Source of the DNA: Embleya hyalina
GTDB lineage: Bacteria; Actinomycetota; Actinomycetes; Streptomycetales; Streptomycetaceae
Reading direction: 5' to 3'
Assembly: GCF_003967355.1 (NCBI RefSeq)
Contig: NZ_BIFH01000036.1
Span: forward strand, 101,740 to 165,739
Length of the DNA stretch: 64,000 nucleotides
Shown: positions 57,518 through 64,000 of the stretch, one piece after another
Numbering within the stretch: the stretch's first letter is position 1
How the letters are laid out: each line of letters begins with the position of its first letter
The notes under the pieces: model-generated
What the model was told of the DNA's origin: nothing
What the model saw: the letters and a program-made list of their open reading frames with translations, nothing else
Database searches by the model: none
Made by a program: the position numbers and the translations under genes

Positions 57518-59635
57518 CTACCGCGGGACCGAAGCCGTGCCCGCCGGCAGGAAGCGCTTGCCGAGGGTCTTCTCGGTGACGCCCGCGCGGTCCAGGTACG
57601 GGGTGATGCCGCCCAGGTGGAAGGGCCAGCCGGCGCCGGTGATCATGCACAGGTCGATGTCCTGCGGGGCGGCGACGACGCCCTCCTCGAGCATGCGGTC
57701 GATCTCGTCGGCCAGGGCGGCCAGCGCGCGGTCGCGGACCTGCTCCTCCGTGGACGGCGAGTCGCCCACCTCCAGGAGCGCGACCACCTCCGGGTCGACC
57801 TCCTGCGCGCCCGAGGCCCAGGTCAGGAACGAGCGCTTGCCCGCCTTGACCACGCGCTCCAGGTTCGGTGACACGCCGAACCGGTCCGGGAAGGCGCCGT
57901 GCAGGGTGCCGCCCACGTGGGCCGCGATCGCCGGGCCGACCAGTTCGAGCAGCACCATCGGCGACATCGGCAGGCCCAGCGGGGCCAGCGCGTTGTCGGC
58001 GACCTCGATCGGGGTGCCCTCGTCCACCGCGGCCAGCACCTCGCCCAGGAAGCGGGTCAGCACGCGGTTGACCACGAACGCGGGGGCGTCCTTGACCAGG
58101 ACCGAGGTCTTCTTCAACTGCTTGGAGACGGCGAACGCGGTGGCGAGCGCACCGTCGTCGGTCTGCTCCGCGCGCACGATCTCCAGGAGCGGCAGGACCG
58201 CGACCGGGTTGAAGAAGTGGAAGCCGACGACCCGCTCGGGGTGGGCCAGCTTCGAGGCCATCTCGGTGATCGACAACGACGAGGTGTTGGTGGCCAGGAC
58301 GCAGGTCGGCGAGACCACCGCCTCGACCTCCGCGAACACCTGCTGCTTGACCGCCATCTCCTCGAACACGGCCTCGATCACGAAGTCGGCGTCGGCGAAC
58401 GCGTCCTTCGTCAGCGAGCCGGTCACCAGCGCCTTGAGCCGGTTCGCGGCGTCCGCCGAGACGCGCCCTCGCAGCAGCAGCTTGTCGACCTCGTCGTGCA
58501 CGTAGCCGACGCCCTTGTCCACCCGCTCCTGGTCGATGTCGGTCAGCACGACCGGCACCCGCAGGCGGCGCGCGAACAGCAGCGCGAGCTGGGAGGCCAT
58601 CAGTCCGGCGCCGACCACGCCGACCTTGGTGACCGGGCGGGCGAGCTTCCGGTCGGGGGCACCCGCCGGTCGCTTGGCACGCTTTTGCACCAGGTTGAAC
58701 GAGTACAGCCCGGCGCGCAGCTCGTCGCCCATGATCAGGTCGGCGAGCGCGTCGTCCTCGGCGTCGAAACCGGCCTGCACGTCACCGTCGCGGGCCGCGT
58801 CGATGATCTCCAGCGCGCGGTACGGCGCGGGGGAGGCGCCGTGCACCTTCGAGTCGGCGATCGCCCGGCCCCGCGCGACGGCGGCGTCCCAGCCGGCGCC
58901 GCGGTCGATCTCCGGGCGCTCGACCACGATCTCGCCGGAGACGACCTTGCCCGCCCACACCAGCGACCGGGCCAGGAAGTCGGCCGAGTCCACCAGCGCG
59001 TCCGCGATCCCCAGCTTGAAGGCCTTGGGGCCGTTGAGCTGACGGTTCTGGTTCAGCGCGTTCTCGATGATCACCGTGACCGCGTTGTCCGGACCGATCA
59101 GGTTCGGCAGCAGCACACAGCCGCCCCAGCCCGGGACCAGGCCCAGGAAGCACTCGGGCAGCGAGAAGGCGGGCACCGCGGTGGAGATGGTGCGGTACGT
59201 GCAGGCGAGGCCGATTTCGACGCCGCCGCCCATCGCTGCGCCGTTGTAGAACGCGAAGGTGGGCACGGACAGCGCGGTCAGCCGCTTGAACGTGTCGTGA
59301 CCGGCCTTGCCGATGGCGTGCGCGTGCCCGCGGTCGGTGACCTTCTCGACGCCCTTGAGGTCGGCGCCGACCGCGAAGATGAACGGCTTGCCGGTCACCC
59401 CGGCCGCGACGATGTCGCCCGCCGCGGCCAGCGCCTCGATCGTGTCGATCGCGGCGCCGAGCTCGGCCAGGCCGGCCGGGCCGAAGGTGTTCGGCTTGGT
59501 GTGGTCGAAGCCGTTGTCGATGGTGATCAGCGCGAACTTTCCGGCGCCGTTCGGGAGGTCGAGCACACGCACCGGGAAGTGCGAGACCAGCTCGTCCGGG
59601 AAGACCTCGGCGGCCAGTCGGGTCAGGTCGCTCAC
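57518..59635 (-). CDS. fadB: Fatty-acid oxidation complex alpha subunit (enoyl-CoA hydratase / 3-hydroxyacyl-CoA dehydrogenase)
   Basis: A 705-residue two-domain enzyme. The N-terminal crotonase half (about 1-300) has the oxyanion-hole regions FAVGADLKG and NGAAMGGGVEIGLAC and the Glu in SLPECFLGLVPGWGG. The C-terminal half begins with the Rossmann VGVVGAGLMASQLALLFA (about 326-343), followed by NTSSLSI and VGFHFFNPVAVLPLLEIV (His of the dehydrogenase) and PAFVVNRVLTRFLGE. The start is GTG at 59635, which overlaps the fadA stop as GTGA, so it is coupled to fadA. In S. coelicolor this pair is, from memory, SCO6026/SCO6027. Confidence 0.95.
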   Translation of the reverse strand: MSDLTRLAAEVFPDELVSHFPVRVLDLPNGAGKFALITIDNGFDHTKPNTFGPAGLAELGAAIDTIEALAAAGDIVAAGVTGKPFIFAVGADLKGVEKVTDRGHAHAIGKAGHDTFKRLTALSVPTFAFYNGAAMGGGVEIGLACTYRTISTAVPAFSLPECFLGLVPGWGGCVLLPNLIGPDNAVTVIIENALNQNRQLNGPKAFKLGIADALVDSADFLARSLVWAGKVVSGEIVVERPEIDRGAGWDAAVARGRAIADSKVHGASPAPYRALEIIDAARDGDVQAGFDAEDDALADLIMGDELRAGLYSFNLVQKRAKRPAGAPDRKLARPVTKVGVVGAGLMASQLALLFARRLRVPVVLTDIDQERVDKGVGYVHDEVDKLLLRGRVSADAANRLKALVTGSLTKDAFADADFVIEAVFEEMAVKQQVFAEVEAVVSPTCVLATNTSSLSITEMASKLAHPERVVGFHFFNPVAVLPLLEIVRAEQTDDGALATAFAVSKQLKKTSVLVKDAPAFVVNRVLTRFLGEVLAAVDEGTPIEVADNALAPLGLPMSPMVLLELVGPAIAAHVGGTLHGAFPDRFGVSPNLERVVKAGKRSFLTWASGAQEVDPEVVALLEVGDSPSTEEQVRDRALAALADEIDRMLEEGVVAAPQDIDLCMITGAGWPFHLGGITPYLDRAGVTEKTLGKRFLPAGTASVPR

Positions 59636-60879
59636 TTGTCGTTCCCCTCGGAGTTCGCGCCGGCGGTGGTGGCGTCCGCGTCGGCCCCGGTCCAGTTCGG
59701 GTTCTCCCAGATGACGGTCCCGCCCATGCCGAGCCCGATGCACATCGAGGTCAGGCCGTAGCGGACCTCGGGGTGCGCCTCGAACTGGCGCGCGAGCTGG
59801 GTCATCAGCCGCACGCCGGAGGAGGCGAGCGGGTGGCCGAAGGCGATCGCGCCGCCGTACTTGTTCACGCGCGGGTCGTCGTCGGCGATCTTGTAGTGGT
59901 CCAGGAAGGACAACACCTGGACCGCGAACGCCTCGTTCAGCTCGAACAGGCCGATGTCGTCGATGCTCAGCCCGGCGCGCTCCAGCGCCTTCTCGGTGGC
60001 CGGGACCGGGCCGATGCCCATCACCTCGGGCTCGACGCCGGCGAACGCGAACTGCACCAGGCGCATCTTGATCGGCAGGCCCAGCTCGCGCGCGGTGTCC
60101 TCGGCGGCGAGCAGACACGCGGTCGCGCCGTCGTTGAGGCCGGCCGCGTTGCCCGCGGTGACCCGGCCGTGCGGGCGGAACGGGGTCTTGAGCGCGGCCA
60201 GGCCCTCGAGGGTGGTGCCCGGGCGCATCGGCTCGTCCGCCGTGGCCAGGCCCCAGCCCTGCTCCACCGAACGGGCCGCGACCGGCACCAGGTCGGGCTG
60301 GATCAGGTTGTCGGCGTACGCCTTGGCGGCCTTCTCCTGGCTGCCCACGGCGAACCGGTCCGCACGCTCCTTGGTGAGCTGCGGGAAGCGGTCGTGGATG
60401 TTCTCCGCGGTGTTGCCCATGACCAGCGCGGAGGGGTCCACCAACTGCTCGGAGATGATCCGCGGGTTCGGGTCGGCGCCCTCGCCCATGGGGTGTCGGC
60501 CCATGTGCTCGACACCGCCGGCGACCACCACGTCGTAGGCGCCGAAGGCGATGCCGCCGGCGGCCGTGGTGACCGCGGTCATCGCGCCCGCGCACATGCG
60601 GTCGATCGCGTAGCCGGGCACCTCGCGCGGCAGCCCGGCCAGCAGCGCGGCGGTGCGGCCGATGGTCAGGCCCTGGTCGCCGATCTGCGTGGTGGCCGCG
60701 ATCGCGACCTCGTCCACGCGCGCCGGCGGCAGCGACGGGTTGCGGCGCATCAGCTCACGGATACACGCGATGACGAGGTCGTCGGCTCGCGTCTCGTGGT
60801 AGATGCCCTTGGGGCCGGCCTTGCCGAAGGGGGTACGGACGCCGTCTACGAAGACGACGTCCCGGACGTTACGAGGCAC
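59632..60879 (-). CDS. fadA: Acetyl-CoA acyltransferase (thiolase)
   Basis: A 415-residue thiolase that completes beta-oxidation by splitting 3-ketoacyl-CoA. The nucleophile is Cys in AIDRMCAGAMTAV (about 92-104), GGVEHMGRHPMG lies near 122-133, NEAFAVQ and the GGAIAFGHPLASSG His motif are near 333 and 365, and the second Cys is in SMCIGLGMGG near 392. I chose GTG at 60879 because GGTGGAGGAG precedes it and the protein then begins MPRNVRDVVFVDGVRTPFG, as in relatives; the frame is open to 60924. First gene of the fadAB operon, downstream of a 12-base palindrome. Confidence 0.95.
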   Translation of the reverse strand: MPRNVRDVVFVDGVRTPFGKAGPKGIYHETRADDLVIACIRELMRRNPSLPPARVDEVAIAATTQIGDQGLTIGRTAALLAGLPREVPGYAIDRMCAGAMTAVTTAAGGIAFGAYDVVVAGGVEHMGRHPMGEGADPNPRIISEQLVDPSALVMGNTAENIHDRFPQLTKERADRFAVGSQEKAAKAYADNLIQPDLVPVAARSVEQGWGLATADEPMRPGTTLEGLAALKTPFRPHGRVTAGNAAGLNDGATACLLAAEDTARELGLPIKMRLVQFAFAGVEPEVMGIGPVPATEKALERAGLSIDDIGLFELNEAFAVQVLSFLDHYKIADDDPRVNKYGGAIAFGHPLASSGVRLMTQLARQFEAHPEVRYGLTSMCIGLGMGGTVIWENPNWTGADADATTAGANSEGNDK

Positions 60880-60917
60880 GAGCGCACACTCCTCCACCGA
60901 TGGGTACGGCCCCATGC

Positions 60918-60929
60918 TACTCATGAGTA
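60918..60929. promoter_or_regulatory. Perfect 12-base palindrome upstream of fadA
   Basis: TACTCATGAGTA, 39 bases upstream of the fadA start, in the place where a repressor would act. Regulator unknown; an acyl-CoA-sensing TetR or GntR protein would be expected. Confidence 0.5.
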
Positions 60930-61498
60930 ACCATGTGGCCTAGCCCGCGGTCCCCATCGGCTCGTCGGCGCGTCCCGACCGCGCCCGCCGGCGGGTCGGC
61001 CGCGGGTGCACCGGGCCGCCGGCCGCGAGCGGCGGCGGGATCGCGGTCGGGCGGTAGGGGGCGAGTGGGCCTGAGGCGACGAGGAGGGCGGAAGCGGCGA
61101 TCGGGGCGGAGGCGGCGATCGGGATGATCCGCTCGAACCGCCCTGCGGACCCTCGCCGGCGGTGGTCGGGATCGGGTCGCGGGCACTCCACGTTGAACGG
61201 ACTTGGCACGACCTTACGTACATATCGGTCTTGCCATGCTTTGCCGCGCCAAAGGCCCCGAGGCGCACGTGACGTGATCCACGTTCGCCGCCGTGGGCCT
61301 TTACTTCGCCTTGACTGTATGGGGTCATTCGGCTGACAAAATAAGCCAAGCCTAGGCTTGGTTAGCCTTGCCTAATAGTTGCCTTTCGTCCGTTTTATAC
61401 GGCACCACCACGCCCTTCCGTGTGTCCCGCACGTCCTGCTTTTTGCTCGTTTGCCGGGCTTCGACCCGTCTTCGCCTGTCTCGTCCCCGGGAGAGTTC
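60930..61498. other. Gap between fadA and efeO
   Basis: About 570 bases. Around 61030-61135 there is a Gly/Arg-coding purine-rich run (GGCGGAGGCGGCG type) without coding support. The iron box at 61357-61375 lies about 124 bases before efeO. No gene seen. Confidence 0.6.
61346..61375. promoter_or_regulatory. IdeR/DmdR-type iron box region upstream of efeO
   Basis: CTTGGTTAGCCTTGCCTAA at 61357-61375 matches the 19-base IdeR/DmdR consensus at 15 positions. It overlaps a perfect 16-base palindrome CCAAGCCTAGGCTTGG at 61346-61361, giving two interleaved dyads. In high iron a DtxR-family repressor should bind here and silence efeO and efeB. Confidence 0.8.
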
Positions 61499-62638
61499 AT
61501 GTCTGTCGTCCGTCGTCGCCCCGCCGCCACCCGCGCGTTGGGTGTCGGGTTGTTGCTGGCGTTGCCGCTCGCGCTGACCGCGTGCAGCAGCGACGACTCC
61601 TCCGGCGACGCGGTCAAGGTGACCGCCAAGGACAAGTCCTGCGACGTCGCCAAGAAGGACTGGCCCGCGGGCAAGAACAGCATCAAGGTGACCAACAAGG
61701 GCAACCAGGTCACCGAGCTGTACGTCTACGCGCAGGGCGACCGGATCGTCACCGAGCGGGAGAACATCGGCCCCGGCACCTCGGCCACGCTGAACTTCGA
61801 GATCAAGGCCGGCAGCTACGAGGTCGCCTGCAAGCCCGGCATGAAGGGCGACGGCATCCGGCAGAAGGTCACCGTCGCGGGCACCCCCGCCGGGAAGCCG
61901 ATCGACCCCAGGCTCGCCCAGGCGGTCGCGCACTACCGCACGTACATCGACACCACGGTCGAGCAGATGTTGCCGCTCGCCACGGAGTTCGTGAACGCGG
62001 TCAAGGCCGGCGACGTGGCCAAGGCCAAGGAGTTCTACCCGAAGTCGCGCCTGGGCTGGGAGACCATCGAACCGGTCGCGGAGAGCTTCGGCGACCTCGA
62101 CCCGCAGATGGACGCGCGCGAGGCGGACCTGGAACCGGGGCAGGAGTGGTCCGGCTGGCACCGCATCGAGAAGGCGCTGTGGACGACCGGGCAGATCACC
62201 GATGTCGAGAAGGGATACGCCGACCGTCTGATGGCCGACCTGAAGACGCTCCAGTCGAAGGTGGGCACGGTCGACATCACCCCGACCTCGATCGCCAACG
62301 GCGCCAAGGGCCTGCTCGACGAGGTCGCGACCGGCAAGGTCACCGGTGAGGAAGAGGCGTTCAGCCACACCGACCTGTGGGACTTCGCGGCCAACGTGGA
62401 CGGCGCCAAGAAGGCCTTCGAGCTGCTCAAGCCGTACGTGGCGGAGAAGGACGCGGCGCTGGCCGGCACCCTCGACGCCGAGTTCGCCAAGATCCAGGGC
62501 CTGCTGTTCAAGTACAAGCAGGGCGAGGGCTACGTCTCCTACGACACGGTCGACGAGGCCAAGCGCAAGGAACTCTCGGACGCGGTCAACGCGCTCGGCG
62601 AGCCGCTGTCGAAGCTTGCCGGCGTCGTCGCCCAGTGA
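61499..62638 (+). CDS. efeO: Iron-uptake lipoprotein EfeO (cupredoxin + M75 domain)
   Basis: A 379-residue lipoprotein of the EfeUOB iron-uptake system. The signal peptide ends with the lipobox LTAC (lipidated Cys about residue 29). A cupredoxin-like domain covers about 38-135 with VACKPGM, then the M75 peptidase-like domain with its HxxE metal motif in WHRIEKALW (about 220-228). It is thought to bind iron at the membrane and pass it to the EfeU permease. The ATG at 61499 has GGGAGAG upstream. Iron control is expected from the box at 61346-61375. efeB follows 116 bases later; efeU is not in the window. Confidence 0.93.
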   Translation: MSVVRRRPAATRALGVGLLLALPLALTACSSDDSSGDAVKVTAKDKSCDVAKKDWPAGKNSIKVTNKGNQVTELYVYAQGDRIVTERENIGPGTSATLNFEIKAGSYEVACKPGMKGDGIRQKVTVAGTPAGKPIDPRLAQAVAHYRTYIDTTVEQMLPLATEFVNAVKAGDVAKAKEFYPKSRLGWETIEPVAESFGDLDPQMDAREADLEPGQEWSGWHRIEKALWTTGQITDVEKGYADRLMADLKTLQSKVGTVDITPTSIANGAKGLLDEVATGKVTGEEEAFSHTDLWDFAANVDGAKKAFELLKPYVAEKDAALAGTLDAEFAKIQGLLFKYKQGEGYVSYDTVDEAKRKELSDAVNALGEPLSKLAGVVAQ

Positions 62639-62682
62639 CGTCGACCCGTGACATCGCCCGCCGTCGCGAACCACGAACCGCG

Positions 62683-62742
62683 CGAGCCGATCGCACCGCG
62701 CGAGCCGATCGAACCGTACGAGCCGACCGCACCGCACGAGCC
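62683..62742. repeat. 18-base tandem repeat between efeO and efeB
   Basis: Units of CGAGCCGATCGCACCGCG start at 62683, 62701, 62719 and a partial one at 62737. The array ends 7 bases before the efeB ribosome site. Confidence 0.8.
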
Positions 62743-62754
62743 TAGGGAGGGCCC

Positions 62755-64000
62755 ATGACCGAGACCGAACGTGTCGCCGAGGCGGTCGAACCGTCGTCGG
62801 GCGACGGATTCAGTCGGCGGGCGCTGCTGGGCTGGACCGGGGGCGCGCTCGTGGTCGGCGCCGCCGCGGCGGGCGGGGTGGCCACCGCGGTCACCGGGAC
62901 CGAGGACAAGTCGTCCACGCCGACCCCGGGTGCGGTGGACTTCCACGGCGTGAACCAGGCCGGCATCGCCACCCCGGTCCAGGACCGGCTGCACTTTTGC
63001 GTGTTCGACGTGATCACCGACGACCGGGCCAAGCTGGTGCGCATGCTCCGGCAGTGGACCGCCGCCGCGGCCGCGATGACCGCGGGCAGGCAGATCGGGA
63101 CCGGAGCGGACAGCGGTGTGCCCGAGTCGCCGCCCGACGACACGGGTGAGGCCGTCGGTCTGCCGCCGAACAACCTCACGCTCACCGTCGGGTTCGGGCC
63201 CACGCTGTTCACCAAGGACGGCCGGGACCGCTTCGGGATCGCCGCGAAGAAGCCCGAGGCGCTGGCCGAACTGCCCGCGTTCCCCGGGGACAAGCTCGAC
63301 CCGCAGCGCTCCGGCGGCGACATCGCGGTCCAGGCTTGCTCCGACGACCCCCAGGTCGCGGTACACGCGATCCGCAACCTGGCCCGGATCGGCTTCGGCG
63401 TGGTGTCGGTGCGCTGGTCGCAGCTGGGCTTCGGCAAGACGTCGTCGACCACGCCCGAGGCGATGACCCCGCGCAACCTGTTCGGCTTCAAGGACGGCAC
63501 GCGCAACATCGCCGGCACCGAGACCGACCGGCTGCGCGAGCACGTGTGGGTGCCGGCCGGCGAAGGCCCGGCGTGGATGACCGGTGGCTCCTACCTCGTC
63601 GCGCGCCGGATCCGGATGCACGTCGAGACCTGGGACCGCACCTCGCTGCAGGAGCAGGAGGAGGTCATCGGCCGTACCAAGGGTGTGGGCGCGCCGCAGG
63701 GCGCGACCGGCGAACACGACGTGGTGCCGCTCAAGGCGCTGCCGGAGAAGTCGCATGTGCGGCTGTCGCACCCCGACACCAACAACGGCGCGACCATCCT
63801 GCGTCGCGGCTACTCGTTCGTGGATGGCTCGGACGGCCTCGGCCGGCTGGAGGCGGGCCTGTTCTTCCTGGCCTACCAGCGCGACCCGCGCAAGGGCTTC
63901 ATCCCGGTCCAGCAGCGGCTGGCCTCGAACGACACGATGAACGAGTACATCCAGCACGTGGGCTCGGCCCTGTTCGCGTGTCCGGGCGGCGTGCGCGGCG
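62755..64000 (+). CDS. efeB: DyP-type haem peroxidase EfeB (deferrochelatase), 3' truncated
   Basis: The first 415 codons of EfeB; the frame runs off the right edge. Residues 17-43 form a Tat signal (SRRALLGWTGG). The DyP catalytic motif is FGFKDGT (about residues 243-249, with the essential Asp), and the proximal haem region contains HPDTNNGATILRRGYSF (about 341-357). The enzyme is exported folded and oxidises haem or ferrous iron for uptake with EfeO and EfeU. AGGGAGG lies just before the ATG at 62755. It follows the efeO gene, so the pair is controlled by the same iron box. Confidence 0.94.
   Translation, partial: MTETERVAEAVEPSSGDGFSRRALLGWTGGALVVGAAAAGGVATAVTGTEDKSSTPTPGAVDFHGVNQAGIATPVQDRLHFCVFDVITDDRAKLVRMLRQWTAAAAAMTAGRQIGTGADSGVPESPPDDTGEAVGLPPNNLTLTVGFGPTLFTKDGRDRFGIAAKKPEALAELPAFPGDKLDPQRSGGDIAVQACSDDPQVAVHAIRNLARIGFGVVSVRWSQLGFGKTSSTTPEAMTPRNLFGFKDGTRNIAGTETDRLREHVWVPAGEGPAWMTGGSYLVARRIRMHVETWDRTSLQEQEEVIGRTKGVGAPQGATGEHDVVPLKALPEKSHVRLSHPDTNNGATILRRGYSFVDGSDGLGRLEAGLFFLAYQRDPRKGFIPVQQRLASNDTMNEYIQHVGSALFACPGGVRG

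Noticed and set aside
60917..61349. Small minus-strand frames between fadA and efeO
   Set aside because: Arg/Pro/Ala-only composition and overlap with the iron box region; no family resemblance.

Overview
The window is 64 kb of very GC-rich DNA with strong third-position G/C bias, frequent GTG starts and purine-rich ribosome binding sites a few bases upstream. The gene set points to an actinomycete of the Streptomycetaceae: a TerD protein, a SigE-type sigma factor, ROK and Hanks-kinase regulators, an I36 protease inhibitor, an IdeR/DmdR-type iron box and the EfeO/EfeB pair. From memory, the order acnA - ROK regulator - dxs - amino-acid permease - fadB/fadA follows the S. coelicolor SCO5999-SCO6027 region, so the right half is probably core chromosome. 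The genus cannot be fixed by eye.

Layout. 1-0.34 kb: the end of a Pnkp RNA-repair enzyme. 0.6-5.6 kb: a complete arginine deiminase operon in the order antiporter, arcA, arcB, arcC; it would turn arginine into ornithine, CO2, ammonia and ATP. 5.9-8.5 kb: an unknown protein and a double-domain TerD protein. 8.8-11.4 kb: a three-gene ABC-2 exporter with overlapping genes. 11.6-14.8 kb: a large SF1 helicase-like protein with a Vsr-like C-terminal region split by low-complexity sequence. 14.9-24 kb: BCCT transporter, two secreted proteins, a membrane Ser/Thr kinase, an MFS exporter, an anti-sigma-type ATPase and small unknowns. 24.5-27.4 kb: a NIS siderophore synthetase with an unrecognised partner gene. 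27.6-33.4 kb: a secreted phosphoesterase with a chitin-binding tail, an AbiEi/DUF559-type protein, an Ada-AlkA/Ogt alkylation-repair pair and a DUF2252 protein. 33.6-38.1 kb: SigE-family sigma factor with a membrane-anchored partner, Cds1-like PLP enzyme, PH-domain protein and a Gfo/Idh/MocA oxidoreductase.

38.4-48.4 kb: aconitase, asparaginase, a small conserved protein, ROK regulator, dxs and an APC permease. 48.5-51.5 kb: an SDR / LLM-flavin oxidoreductase / EthD-like operon of unknown substrate with two candidate operators upstream. 51.5-52.7 kb: a non-coding tract with two nested tandem repeat families. 52.7-57.3 kb: a 952-residue protein with an internal duplication, an LCP wall-polymer ligase and a GNAT enzyme. 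57.5-60.9 kb: the fadA-fadB beta-oxidation pair. 61.5 kb to the end: efeO and efeB (cut by the window edge) behind an iron box.

No tRNA, rRNA, CRISPR array, transposase or integrase was found. The least explained parts are the helicase/nuclease-like protein at 11.6 kb, the repeat tract plus duplicated protein at 51.8-55.6 kb, and the partner gene of the siderophore synthetase.
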